NCBI GenBank assembly: GCA_946536145.1
Contig: CAMNEA010000013.1
Location: forward strand, 1-49,969
Source: an uncultured Butyrivibrio sp.
GTDB taxonomy: Bacteria; Bacillota; Clostridia; Lachnospirales; Lachnospiraceae
Length of the DNA stretch: 49,969 nt
Direction: 5' to 3'
Position numbers and translations under genes: made by a program. Below are positions 16,061 through 24,431 of the stretch, piece after piece. Below the pieces are notes generated by a model, which worked only from the letters and a program-made list of their open reading frames with translations, made no database searches and was not told where the DNA came from. Position 1 is the stretch's first letter. Each line of letters opens with the position of its first letter.

Positions 16061-16285
16061 TTACTCAAAGTCCTCCATACTGCCGTCGTCTGCTATCTTC
16101 CTGACCTGCTGCTCCACCTCGGATACCATCTCGTGACAGTACTTAATAAGTTCCATTCCCTCGCGGTACTCCCTGAAAGAATCCTCAAGTGTAATGTCCT
16201 CACCCTCGAGGGATTTTATCTTCTCCTCAATGACAGCAAAGGCCTCTTCAACTGTCATCTTTTTTTCTTCTTTTTTGGCTGCCAT
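16061..16285 (-). CDS. xseB: Exodeoxyribonuclease VII small subunit
   Basis: 74 residues from the ATG at 16285, which has GGGGAGC at good spacing; the frame stays open upstream to 16378 but those codons cover a hairpin-rich spacer and are not homologous. The protein is a two-helix XseB ('MTVEEAFAVIEEKIKSLEGEDITLEDSF' pattern, then 'YREGMELIKYCHEMVSEVEQQVRKI'), which wraps the XseA coiled coil. It ends one base before ispA. Unusually, a 178-base spacer separates it from xseA; in most relatives the genes touch. Confidence 0.92.
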   Translation of the reverse strand: MAAKKEEKKMTVEEAFAVIEEKIKSLEGEDITLEDSFREYREGMELIKYCHEMVSEVEQQVRKIADDGSMEDFE

Positions 16286-16374
16286 ATATAGCTCCCCTAT
16301 AACGGTATGACTTCTTGAATGATATTCCAGAAATCCGCACTGGCTGCGGGTTTCGTGAGAACATGATTCGAGAG

Positions 16375-16449
16375 GCAAACAAGCCCTGCGACGCAGTCGC
16401 TTTAGGATGGCTTGTTTGCGGCATTTTTGAATCTTAGATTCAAAAATGC
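16375..16449. repeat. Double palindromic element in the xseA-xseB spacer
   Basis: Two inverted repeats lie back to back. The first is GCAAACAAGCC (16375-16385) with GGCTTGTTTGC (16409-16419), whose loop contains a smaller GCGAC/GTCGC stem. The second is GCATTTTTGAATC with GATTCAAAAATGC (16421-16433 and 16437-16449), perfect over 13 bp with a 3-base loop. Another small stem (CGCA/TGCG) lies at 16337-16349. It resembles a REP- or MITE-like insertion. The rest of the spacer 16286-16463 has no gene. Confidence 0.75.
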
Positions 16450-16463
16450 ATATGTTTCAATAG

Positions 16464-17687
16464 TCACTTTCTGTCATCAAGCCATGACACTCTATCCGTG
16501 CCGGTTACCTGTGCGTCTATAGCTCCGTCGCTGACGTATATCCTGATCCTGTCATCCGCCCCGACATCACCTGTGCTTTTTATATTCCTGCCATTTTCAT
16601 CGGTTGTATAGGAATATCCGCCCTTTAATCTGTCAAGCGGAGAAAGGCCGCTCAGCCTCTCGATATCGATGTCCAGCCGGTGACGTGTCTCTTTGAGTTT
16701 GCCGTTTATCAGGTTGTCCAGGGTATCGCGGTACTGATCCATCCGTATCTGTCTGTCCCTGATCCTGCCGAGTGGACTTAAATGTTTCAGAGCTTCGGAC
16801 AATCTCTTTTCCTCAAGCAAAAGAGCTTTCGTCTTCCTCTCCATCTTCATCCTGAGGGTATTCCCATAATCCTCAAGATCCTGCAGGAATCTCTCGTACT
16901 CAAACACCGCCAGCTCTGCCGCTGCAGATGGAGTCGGCGCTCTCTTGTCCGATACAAAGTCTGCTATTGTTGTGTCTGTCTCATGACCGACTGCTGAAAT
17001 AATTGGAATCGGGCAGTCAAAGATAGCCTGTGCAACTATCTCCTCATTAAAAGCCCATAAATCTTCTATAGAACCTCCGCCACGTCCTACAATGATAACG
17101 TCAGCCGAAGATGCGGCAAGGGTCTCTATTCCCCTGACGATACTCTCGGCAGCCTTATCACCTTGTACGATGGCAGGATAAAGAATAATCTGAATATGTG
17201 GATTTCTCCTGGTCGCAACATTACAGATGTCCCGAACTGCAGCTCCTGTCGGCGCTGTTACAACACCGAGAGTACGTATATACTTAGGAATGGGCTGCTT
17301 GTACTCCTCTGAGAACATGCCCTGTTCAAGTAGACGTCTCTTGAGTTCTTCAAATCTCTCATATAAAGCACCGGCTCCGTCAAGTTCGATACTCCTTGCA
17401 TAGAGCTGATACTTACCATCTCTCTCATATACGGTTACAGCACCATAGGCCTTAACCTGCTGGCCTTCCTTCATCTCGAACTTAAGGCCTTTTTCTCTGT
17501 CTGACCGAAACATCACGCAGGCGATAGCTCCCCCGCTGTCCTTGAGGGTAAAGTATACATGGCCCGAACTGTGATATTTGCAATTGCTCACCTCGCCCTT
17601 TACCACAATGGACTTAAGAAGGAAGTCCTGCGAAAACATATTTTTGATATATACATTGACCTGTGTGACGGTATATTCACTGCGCAA
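16464..17687 (-). CDS. xseA: Exodeoxyribonuclease VII large subunit
   Basis: 407 residues, TTG start overlapping the nusB end by 11 bases; the first residues EYTVTQVNVYIKNMF match the family N-terminus, which supports this start. Residues 1-100 are an OB fold (VVKGEVSN, SGHVYFTLKD). The catalytic domain contains GVVTAPTGAAVRDI, the Gly-rich GRGGGSIEDLWAFNEE (near 196-211) and SAVGHETDTTIAD. Then comes the coiled coil that binds XseB, and a C-terminal segment (LDRLKGGYSYTT). It degrades single-stranded DNA with XseB. Confidence 0.95.
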   Translation of the reverse strand: MRSEYTVTQVNVYIKNMFSQDFLLKSIVVKGEVSNCKYHSSGHVYFTLKDSGGAIACVMFRSDREKGLKFEMKEGQQVKAYGAVTVYERDGKYQLYARSIELDGAGALYERFEELKRRLLEQGMFSEEYKQPIPKYIRTLGVVTAPTGAAVRDICNVATRRNPHIQIILYPAIVQGDKAAESIVRGIETLAASSADVIIVGRGGGSIEDLWAFNEEIVAQAIFDCPIPIISAVGHETDTTIADFVSDKRAPTPSAAAELAVFEYERFLQDLEDYGNTLRMKMERKTKALLLEEKRLSEALKHLSPLGRIRDRQIRMDQYRDTLDNLINGKLKETRHRLDIDIERLSGLSPLDRLKGGYSYTTDENGRNIKSTGDVGADDRIRIYVSDGAIDAQVTGTDRVSWLDDRK

Positions 17688-18078
17688 ATTTAGCTAACAC
17701 TCCGTTTACAAAAGCAGGCGAGCCGTCCTGTCCAAACTTCTTGGCAAGCTCGACGGCTTCATTGATTGCCACTCCGGTAGGTACTGAATCATCGTATCTG
17801 ATCTCATAGATCGCAAGCCTTATAATTGTAAGATCAACCTTGGCAATCCTCGAGGTATTCCAGCCCGTGGTCTCCTTGTTGATAGCCTCATCGATCTCAG
17901 TAAGCTTGTCGGCTATTTTTTCATATTTATCTCTGATGTAATCAGCGTCCTTCTCGGAAAACTCAGTGTCTGAGGTAGTTGTAAAGAGCACTTCCTGCTC
18001 CTCCATCTCCTCCATTGGATTAAATTCAACGCGAAATAGCAGCTTAAAAACCTGCTCTCTTAGCTCTGTTCTGTTCAT
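17677..18078 (-). CDS. nusB: Transcription antitermination factor NusB
   Basis: 133 residues from the ATG at 18078, which has AAAGGA 8 bases upstream; a TTG six bases earlier (18084) sits too close to that site. The all-helical fold is evident: RTELREQVFKLLFRVEF at the start, then GWNTSRIAKVDLTIIRLAIYEI and the signature VPTGVAINEAVELAKKFG. It binds boxA RNA with NusE (S10) to permit rRNA antitermination. It lies 14 bases after asp23 and overlaps xseA. Confidence 0.95.
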   Translation of the reverse strand: MNRTELREQVFKLLFRVEFNPMEEMEEQEVLFTTTSDTEFSEKDADYIRDKYEKIADKLTEIDEAINKETTGWNTSRIAKVDLTIIRLAIYEIRYDDSVPTGVAINEAVELAKKFGQDGSPAFVNGVLAKFAQ

Positions 18079-18092
18079 CGCCAATTTCCTTT

Positions 18093-18446
18093 TTATGACT
18101 CCGAAATTGTGATTCCGGCTATTCTGATGTTGACATCCGTAACCTCAAGACCTGTCATATTCTCTATGGAAGCCTTGACACGGGTCTGTGCCTGCTGACA
18201 TGTAGCGGGAATGTTGTACCCGTATGCCATCATAAGCGCAAGATCAACCTTGACCACTCCGGGGCCTACTAAAACCTTGGCTCCCTTGGAGAGGTTCTTG
18301 ACACCAACCTTCTCAAGCACATCGCTTGTGTAGTTACCTGCCATAGCCGAAACGCCCTCAACCTCGAGTGCTGCGAGAGCTGCTATCCTGGCGACAACAT
18401 CATCTGCGATCTTAACTGATCCAATTTCTGCAATCTCTTTTGCCAT
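18093..18446 (-). CDS. Asp23/Gls24 family protein
   Basis: 117 residues, ATG with GAGGTG 7 bases upstream. Typical Asp23 sequence: IADDVVARIAALAALEVEGVSAM, then 'VLVGPGVVKVDLALMMAYGYNIP' and 'RVKASIENMTGLEVTDVNIRIAGI'. The family forms membrane-anchored or cytosolic assemblies linked to the cell envelope stress response in Staphylococcus; the role here is not shown. It is the first gene of the long leftward operon and lies just before nusB, a conserved pairing in Firmicutes. Confidence 0.92.
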   Translation of the reverse strand: MAKEIAEIGSVKIADDVVARIAALAALEVEGVSAMAGNYTSDVLEKVGVKNLSKGAKVLVGPGVVKVDLALMMAYGYNIPATCQQAQTRVKASIENMTGLEVTDVNIRIAGITISES

Positions 18447-18499
18447 TTATTTACACCTCAAATCATTTGTTAAGAAGTTTTTAAATAAAACTCCAAATA

Positions 18500-18528
18500 A
18501 TTATACCACAAAATCATATCCAAAACAT
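18500..18528 (-). promoter_or_regulatory. Candidate promoter of the asp23-pcrA operon
   Basis: Leftward TGGTATAAT is an extended -10 (18500-18505 is the -10 hexamer), with a poor ATGTTT 17 bases upstream inside the last codons of the preceding gene. The start site would fall near 18493, about 47 bases before asp23. No terminator is visible between the two genes, so read-through is also possible. Confidence 0.5.
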
Positions 18529-20016
18529 AATAGTTCTGGTGTCCTGGAAGGTAGTATACGAAATCTGCGAGTTATCTCCCTGAATGTATTCAAAGACCTT
18601 CCTGTTCGTTATAAGTTCTTCAAACAGCGTATCGTATACCGCATCCGACGCACATTTGATTGTAACGTTGTTGCTTCCGTCCCTGTATCTTCTGTCAAAG
18701 AGTTCTCCCACAAGTGACATCTCTGCGGTTGTAAAATATTCATCCTCCCTGACGTAGTAGTTGTCCTGCATGCTCGTGCAGGTTGGCATCGCAATAGTGT
18801 CAGAGACGGTGTGGGTCCGTGATATCTCCTGCGTCGTAACATTGAGGTAATCATAGTTTACCTCCGGAAACTTGCTGCTGTCCGCAGTCTCACCGGATAG
18901 CGTCTGATATGAAGCGTCTCCCCAGGTCACGTCCATGTAATAATACGCGCCGTTGCACTCCACAAGGTTCCACGCATGCCTTACGTTTTTGCTGCTCTTG
19001 GTATTTACATAGCCTGTCACAAGCGTACTCTTTACACCCAGTTTTGAAAGCAGGTACTGAGCCGCCTTGGCATAGCCATTGCATACACTTTTCCCCTCGA
19101 GGAACACCGAGCAGATATTCTGATTATCCTGGGCATCAAGGTTATACTCCGTATTGTTGATCAGATAATCATAGACATATTTGATCGTATAGTACTCATC
19201 CGAAGAAGATGGAGCATTTGAAAGGCACGCTGCTACAGCGGCATTTATCCTTGTCCTCCTGGATGACACTTCCTCAGGCGTATAATCATAGTTGCCTGTA
19301 AAAGTGATCGCCGTGATCTCATCGTCGACGGAATAATTCGTGTAATGATATCCTCCGACGTAAAATATCTCAGGGTGATCTGCCATAACATAGTCAAATA
19401 CCACTTCAAGCGCTTCATCACTGGTAGTCGACACCATAATGTTGCTTGCAAGGTTCTCCATGATGATAAGCATCTCGACATAGAGAGTCTTGCCCGCATC
19501 GGTCAGACGCTCATAGGCATAGAGCCCCTCCTGCTCCTTCTTTCTGGCAGATATCGCATCATCAGTAAGCCCTATGCTCTCTCTGGCCTTTATCATCTCT
19601 TCTTCCGAAAGAGCATGAGATGTTTCTGGAGAATCAAATTCAAAATCGTCCTTGTCAGGCAGGAGGTCTTCGTCAATGACAGAACCGCTGCCCTCAGCGG
19701 TCTGAGCAGATGTCGCTTCAGCAGAGGAATCATCTGATGATGAATCGGTCTCAGATTCCTCATTGTCATCATCGGGGATCGACTCCCAGTCAAACCCAAT
19801 CTGTATATCCTGAACCGGATCCGTGACTGTTGCCTGCGCCGATCCACTTGATAGCGCGTCATCCTGATCTTCGGTAAAATCCGGATCCTTGAGCCCCAGC
19901 TCCTCAATATAGTCATCTATGCTGCTATACTCACAGCCTGAAAGCGTGCCTGCAAGAAGCACCGAAGTGGTCACTGCTGCGATCACTCTTTTAAAAGAAA
20001 AAGAACTTTTCCTCAA
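18514..20016 (-). CDS. Transglutaminase-like lipoprotein
   Basis: 500 residues from a TTG with GGAGG 5 bases upstream. Signal peptide with lipobox LSGC (Cys28), so a lipid-anchored surface protein. Residues ~35-130 are Asp/Ser/Glu-rich and disordered. The papain-like transglutaminase core has all three catalytic residues: Cys312 (SVCNGYA), His347 (RHAWN) and Asp362 (DVTWGD). Bacterial members of this fold act as peptidases or protein cross-linkers; which one applies is unknown. It starts 24 bases after prfC and is probably co-transcribed with it, an association I do not recognise as functional. Confidence 0.88.
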   Translation of the reverse strand: MRKSSFSFKRVIAAVTTSVLLAGTLSGCEYSSIDDYIEELGLKDPDFTEDQDDALSSGSAQATVTDPVQDIQIGFDWESIPDDDNEESETDSSSDDSSAEATSAQTAEGSGSVIDEDLLPDKDDFEFDSPETSHALSEEEMIKARESIGLTDDAISARKKEQEGLYAYERLTDAGKTLYVEMLIIMENLASNIMVSTTSDEALEVVFDYVMADHPEIFYVGGYHYTNYSVDDEITAITFTGNYDYTPEEVSSRRTRINAAVAACLSNAPSSSDEYYTIKYVYDYLINNTEYNLDAQDNQNICSVFLEGKSVCNGYAKAAQYLLSKLGVKSTLVTGYVNTKSSKNVRHAWNLVECNGAYYYMDVTWGDASYQTLSGETADSSKFPEVNYDYLNVTTQEISRTHTVSDTIAMPTCTSMQDNYYVREDEYFTTAEMSLVGELFDRRYRDGSNNVTIKCASDAVYDTLFEELITNRKVFEYIQGDNSQISYTTFQDTRTIMFWI

Positions 20017-20040
20017 TTACGCCTCCAATTCTGTAACAGA

Positions 20041-21645
20041 TTAGTTCTTCTTGAACTCCGAAAGGATCAGACCCTTATTTCTCTCCATAGTCATGCCGAC
20101 ACTCCACTCATTGATAAACAAAAGAAGTGGTCTGTCATGCATATCCTTGATCTTCTTCATGTCAGATGTTCCCACAAGAGCAGACATGTCCACATCCTCG
20201 TTGTCAACCCATCTTATGTACTCGTAAGGAAGGCTCTCGAGGATGATATCTACATTGTACTCACTTTCCAGCCTGAACTTCAACACATCAAACTGCAGCA
20301 CACCTACAACTCCGACAATTATCTCCTCAAGGCCGGTGTTGTACTCCTGGAAGATCTGTATCGCGCCTTCCTGGGCAATCTGAGTTATACCCTTGACGAA
20401 CTGCTTGCGCTTCATGGTATCAACCTGGCGCACCCTTGCAAAGTGCTCGGGAGCGAAGGTAGGGATTCCCTCATAGGTCACGCTGTCCTTGGGCATACAC
20501 ACGGTATCTCCGATGGAAAAGATGCCCGGGTCAAACACACCCATTATATCTCCTGCGTAAGCCTCACTAAGGATTTTTCTCTCATCTGCCATCAGCTGCT
20601 GCGGCTGGGAAAGACGCATGACCTTGCCGCTCTGCATATGCTTTACTTCCTTGTCGGCGTCATATCTTCCCGAGCAGATCCTCATGAATGCGACCCTGTC
20701 TCTGTGAGCCTTATTCATGTTGGCCTGGATCTTGAAGACAAAGGCCGTGAAATCTCTCTCAAAAGGATCTATAACTTCGCCTTCCGCTGAAGTTCTTCCT
20801 GTCGGAGGTGTAGCCATCTTAAGGAAGTGATGGAGAAAGAGCTCAACTCCGAAATTCTGGAGTGCCGATCCAAAGAACACAGGTGTGAGCTCACCGGCTC
20901 TTACCTTCTCAAGATCATACTCTGCACCCGCTCCGTCCAGGAGCTCTATCTCTCCGCAGAGAGTGTCGTATGCATCCTGCCCGATCTCACTGTCAATAGC
21001 AGCCTTATCGTCAAGATTGATGATTGTCTCTTTTCCTTCTTTGGTTCCCTTCTGGGTCTCGGAGAAAGTCACAATATGTCCCTCTCTCCTGTCATAGATT
21101 CCCTTAAAGTTCTTACCTGAACCTATTGGCCAGTTCATGGGACAGGTTGCGATACCAAGGTTGTTCTCTATATCGTCCATCAGATCAAAGGTATCCTTGG
21201 CATCCCTGTCAAGCTTGTTGATAAACGTAAAGATCGGAATGTGGCTCATGGCACAGACCTTGAAGAGTTTCCTGGTCTGGGCCTCAACACCCTTACTTGC
21301 GTCAATTACCATGACTGCTGAATCGGCAGCCATGAGTGTTCTGTAAGTATCCTCAGAGAAATCCTGGTGTCCGGGGGTGTCCAGAATATTAATGCAGCAG
21401 CCCTCGTAATTGAACTGAAGCACAGAAGATGTTACTGAGATACCTCTTTGCTTCTCGATCTCCATCCAGTCAGACACAGCATGCCTCGCTGTTGCCTTGC
21501 CCTTTACGGAGCCTGCCATGTTGATGGCTCCGCCGTATAAAAGAAATTTCTCCGTAAGAGTCGTCTTACCTGCATCCGGGTGGGAAATGATGGCAAAGGT
21601 ACGACGCCTGTTTATCTCTGCAATAGTTTCTTTTGTGTTACTCAT
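20041..21645 (-). CDS. prfC: Peptide chain release factor 3
   Basis: 534 residues. Translational GTPase that recycles RF1/RF2 after peptide release. G1 SHPDAGKTTLTEK (Lys27), switch II DTPGHQDFSEDTY, G4 FINKLDRD, and the RF3-specific segments EIEKQRGISV and EYNTGLEEIIVGVVG. RF3 rather than EF-G is indicated by the length and by 'CPMNWPIGSGKNFKGIYDR'. ATG with AAAGGAAAG. A long hairpin occupies its leader (21677-21729). Confidence 0.96.
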   Translation of the reverse strand: MSNTKETIAEINRRRTFAIISHPDAGKTTLTEKFLLYGGAINMAGSVKGKATARHAVSDWMEIEKQRGISVTSSVLQFNYEGCCINILDTPGHQDFSEDTYRTLMAADSAVMVIDASKGVEAQTRKLFKVCAMSHIPIFTFINKLDRDAKDTFDLMDDIENNLGIATCPMNWPIGSGKNFKGIYDRREGHIVTFSETQKGTKEGKETIINLDDKAAIDSEIGQDAYDTLCGEIELLDGAGAEYDLEKVRAGELTPVFFGSALQNFGVELFLHHFLKMATPPTGRTSAEGEVIDPFERDFTAFVFKIQANMNKAHRDRVAFMRICSGRYDADKEVKHMQSGKVMRLSQPQQLMADERKILSEAYAGDIMGVFDPGIFSIGDTVCMPKDSVTYEGIPTFAPEHFARVRQVDTMKRKQFVKGITQIAQEGAIQIFQEYNTGLEEIIVGVVGVLQFDVLKFRLESEYNVDIILESLPYEYIRWVDNEDVDMSALVGTSDMKKIKDMHDRPLLLFINEWSVGMTMERNKGLILSEFKKN

Positions 21646-21676
21646 ACTCTTTCCTTTTTATTCTGTCCGGGTTAAT

Positions 21677-21729
21677 CGGTACTGCTCCGCGCACTGGCGG
21701 GCAAAATTTCTGTACGCGGAGCAGTACCG
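21677..21729 (-). promoter_or_regulatory. 15-bp inverted repeat in the prfC leader
   Basis: CGGTACTGCTCCGCG (21677-21691) is perfectly complementary to CGCGGAGCAGTACCG (21715-21729) with a 23-base loop. A TATAAT-like -10 lies just upstream in the leftward direction (21742-21747, weak -35), which would put this hairpin at the very 5' end of the prfC mRNA. No T-tract follows, so it is not a terminator. It may stabilise the mRNA or be a palindromic element. Confidence 0.6.
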
Positions 21730-21786
21730 TTTTACCCTCACATTATAACGTAAACGGCAGATTTATCTGACATTTACTATAGTTAA

Positions 21787-21811
21787 GGCCGGTATGCATA
21801 ACATGCCGGCC
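21787..21811 (+). other. GC-rich hairpin in the prfC-pnp spacer
   Basis: GGCCGGTATG pairs with CATGCCGGCC (one T-G pair) around a 5-base loop, followed on the + strand by AATTTTTG. It looks like a rightward terminator, yet no rightward gene is present; on the leftward strand it carries one mismatch and no T-run, so it would be a poor terminator for pnp. Role unresolved. Confidence 0.5.
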
Positions 21812-21829
21812 AATTTTTGTAAATATTTA

Positions 21830-22147
21830 GCTCGAAAGGACCTCGCTAAGTCCTAAGGAAGTCATGCTCTCGCTTCGCTCGCCAGAACAAACTTCCGACT
21901 AGGCTCGAAAGGGCCTCGCCAAGTGCTAAGGAAGTTCTGCTCTCGCTTCGCTCGCCAGAACAAACTTCACACTAAGCTCGAAAGAACCTCGCTAAGTTCT
22001 AAGGAAGTCATGCTCTCGCTTCGCTCGCCATGACAAGCTTCGCACTAAGCTCGATAGGACCTCGCCAAGTTCTAGGGAAGTCATGCTCTCGCTTCGCTCG
22101 CCATGACAAACTTCGCACTAAGCTCGAAAGAACCTCGCTAAGTGCTC
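21830..22147. repeat. 73-bp tandem repeat array ending at the pnp stop codon
   Basis: Four full 73-bp units begin at 21830, 21903, 21976 and 22049; a partial fifth begins at 22122 and runs into the pnp stop (22146-22148). Every unit starts GCTCGAAAG or a close variant and contains CTCTCGCTTCGCTCGC. Each can form two hairpins: stem A (AGGAC/GTCCT in unit 1, AGAAC/GTTCT in unit 3) and stem B (GTTCTG/CAGAAC in unit 2, GTCATG/CATGAC in units 3 and 4). The paired changes keep the stems intact, suggesting the folded RNA or DNA is what is maintained. No gene lies here. Transcribed leftward it would be the pnp 3' untranslated region. Confidence 0.9.
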
Positions 22148-24236
22148 AGCTTTGTGCGCAATCCTTGATTGAGAAGCTGATTCTGCCCATCTTATCTTTG
22201 CCGAGGCATACAACCTTGACTGTATCGCCGAGGGTGAGGACATCCTCTACATGCTCGATTCTCTCTCTTGAGATCTTGCTGATGTGAACCATTCCCTCTT
22301 TGCCGGGTGCGAACTCAACAAATGCGCCAAACTCTTTGATGCTCACTACCTTGCCTGTGAATACCTGACCTTTCTCAAAGTCTGTAACAATGGTCTTGAC
22401 CATCTCTACAGCCTTATCAATCATAGCCTTGTCTTCGCCGCATACAGAAACCTGACCATCATCCGTGATGTCGATCTTGACACCTGTTCTTGCAATGATC
22501 TCGTTGATAGTCTTGCCTCTCTGGCCAACAACATCACCGATCTTCTCAGGGTCGATCTGGATGAATACAATCTTGGGAGCATACTGTGATACTTCCTTAC
22601 GAGGCTCTGCAATTACCTTGCTCATGCACTCATCCATGATGAAGAATCTTGCCTCACGGCACTGCTCGATTGCTGTCTCTACGATAGGCTTGGTAAGACC
22701 GTGGATCTTGATATCCATCTGAATAGCTGTGATTCCGTCCTTGGTTCCTGTTACCTTGAAGTCCATATCTCCGAAGAAGTCCTCAAGTCCCTGGATATCT
22801 GTAAGAACAACGAAATCGTCGTCTGTATCGCCTGTTACAAGACCGCATGAAATACCTGCAACCATCTTCTTGATCGGTACGCCTGCTGCCATAAGAGACA
22901 TGCATGATGCGCAGGTTGAAGCCATTGATGTTGATCCGTTTGACTCGAAGGTCTCTGATACTGCACGGATTGCATAAGGGAACTCCTCAACGCTTGGAAG
23001 CACAGGAAGAAGTGCTCTCTCAGCAAGTGCGCCGTGTCCGATCTCTCTTCTTCCGGGACCTCTTGAAACCTTGGTCTCACCAACTGAGTATGCAGGGAAA
23101 TTGTACTGGTGTACATATCTCTTGTCCAGAGCAAAGTTGTCAAGTCCCTCTACCTTCTGAGCCTCTGAGAGAGGTGCAAGTGTTACAACGTCACAGATCT
23201 GTGTCTGTCCACGGGTGAACATTGCGCTTCCGTGTACTCTCGGGATGAGATCGATCTCTGCTGAAAGAGGTCTGATCTGCTTGATCTCTCTGCCGTCAGG
23301 TCTCTTGTGATCCTTGAGGATCATCTTTCTTACTGTCTTCTTCTCGTACTGGTAAATAGCCTCTCCGAGGATTGCAAGCCACTCCTCGTTGTCTGCAAAC
23401 TTCTCTGTGAGTCTGTCTGTTATCTCTGCAATATTAGCTTCTCTTGTCTGCTTGTCATCTGTGAATACAGCCTTCTCCATCTCTTCCTGGGGAACAACTT
23501 CCTTGATGGCTGCAAAAAGCTCCTCGGGAACCGCACAGCTTGTGTACTCGTGCTTGGGCTTACCAACCTCGGCTACGATGCCCTTGAAGAACTCGATGAT
23601 CTGAAGGTTCACATCGTGAGCCTTGTAGATAGCCTCCTTCATCTTCTCCTCAGGAATCTCGTTGGCACCGGCCTCGATCATGATGACCTTCTGACCAACT
23701 GAAGCAACTGTGAGCTTGAGGTCGCCTGCGTTCCACTGCTCCTGTGTAGGATTGACAATGAGCTCGCCGTCGATCATACCGATCTGAGTCATTGCGCAGG
23801 GTCCGTCAAAAGGAATATCTGAGATTGACACTGATACAGATGCTCCGAGCATTGCTACAAGCTCAGGACGGCACTGGGGATCAACTGCCATAACCATAGT
23901 CTCGATAGTAACGTCATTCCTGTAATCCTTGGGGAAAAGAGGTCTCATAGGGCGGTCGATAACGCGGCTTGTAAGTATCGCATTCTCTGAAGGCTTGCCC
24001 TCTCTCTTGTTGTATCCACCCGGGAATTTACCGACTGCATAGAACTTCTCGCCATACTCAACTGAAAGCGGGAAGAAATCAATTCCGTCTCTTGGCTTTG
24101 CTGAAGCTGTTGCTGTACAGAGAACAGTTGTGTCACCATACTGCATAAAAGCACAGCCGTTTGCCTGTTTGCCTACCTTGCCGATCTCAACCTTAAGTGT
24201 GCGACCAGCCAGTTCCATTGTGTAAGTTTTTACCAT
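22146..24236 (-). CDS. pnp: Polyribonucleotide nucleotidyltransferase (PNPase)
   Basis: 696 residues, full length. Two RNase PH domains (about 1-215 and 310-540) flank an all-helical domain; the second carries 'RGQTQICDVVTLAP', 'YNFPAYSVGE' and 'RREIGHGALAERALLP', and the metal-binding aspartates of GDTDDDFVVLTDIQGLEDFFGDMDFKV. A KH domain (VVGQRGKTINEI) and an S1 domain (GKVVSIKEFGAFVEF) follow. It degrades mRNA 3' to 5' with phosphate. ATG with AAGGAG. It lies downstream of rpsO, separated by a terminator, the usual rpsO-pnp order. Confidence 0.97.
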   Translation of the reverse strand: MVKTYTMELAGRTLKVEIGKVGKQANGCAFMQYGDTTVLCTATASAKPRDGIDFFPLSVEYGEKFYAVGKFPGGYNKREGKPSENAILTSRVIDRPMRPLFPKDYRNDVTIETMVMAVDPQCRPELVAMLGASVSVSISDIPFDGPCAMTQIGMIDGELIVNPTQEQWNAGDLKLTVASVGQKVIMIEAGANEIPEEKMKEAIYKAHDVNLQIIEFFKGIVAEVGKPKHEYTSCAVPEELFAAIKEVVPQEEMEKAVFTDDKQTREANIAEITDRLTEKFADNEEWLAILGEAIYQYEKKTVRKMILKDHKRPDGREIKQIRPLSAEIDLIPRVHGSAMFTRGQTQICDVVTLAPLSEAQKVEGLDNFALDKRYVHQYNFPAYSVGETKVSRGPGRREIGHGALAERALLPVLPSVEEFPYAIRAVSETFESNGSTSMASTCASCMSLMAAGVPIKKMVAGISCGLVTGDTDDDFVVLTDIQGLEDFFGDMDFKVTGTKDGITAIQMDIKIHGLTKPIVETAIEQCREARFFIMDECMSKVIAEPRKEVSQYAPKIVFIQIDPEKIGDVVGQRGKTINEIIARTGVKIDITDDGQVSVCGEDKAMIDKAVEMVKTIVTDFEKGQVFTGKVVSIKEFGAFVEFAPGKEGMVHISKISRERIEHVEDVLTLGDTVKVVCLGKDKMGRISFSIKDCAQS

Positions 24237-24375
24237 TTTTTCTCCTTCTTCTGCTCATCCGCGGCCCCTCATCCATGAGACTCGTTTCCCTATGCTTCGG
24301 GCGCGTGTGCATTAAAACATGTTTGTACTTTGCTATAGAAAAGCGCTTCGGTGCGCAAATTCTCAAATAACGCAT

Positions 24376-24418
24376 AAAAGACGGAACAAGCCGGCAATCA
24401 CCGCCTTATCCCGCCTTT
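24376..24418 (-). terminator. Terminator/attenuator between rpsO and pnp
   Basis: Leftward, GGCGGGATAAGGCGG pairs with CCGGCTTGTTCCGTC (several G-T pairs, two mismatches) around a 6-base loop, with AAA before and CTTTTATG after the stem. It begins 14 bases beyond the rpsO stop. pnp likely receives partial read-through plus its own initiation; the 195-base spacer otherwise holds only small stems such as GCGC/GCGC near 24345-24358. Confidence 0.7.
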
Positions 24419-24431
24419 GATATTCGGAAAA

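Noticed and set aside
16061-16378. Longer xseB starting near 16378
   Set aside because: The extra codons span palindromic spacer DNA and lack homology; the ATG at 16285 has a good ribosome site.
21830-22147. Possible CRISPR array
   Set aside because: The units are 73 bp, contiguous and similar along their whole length; there are no unique spacers and no cas genes.
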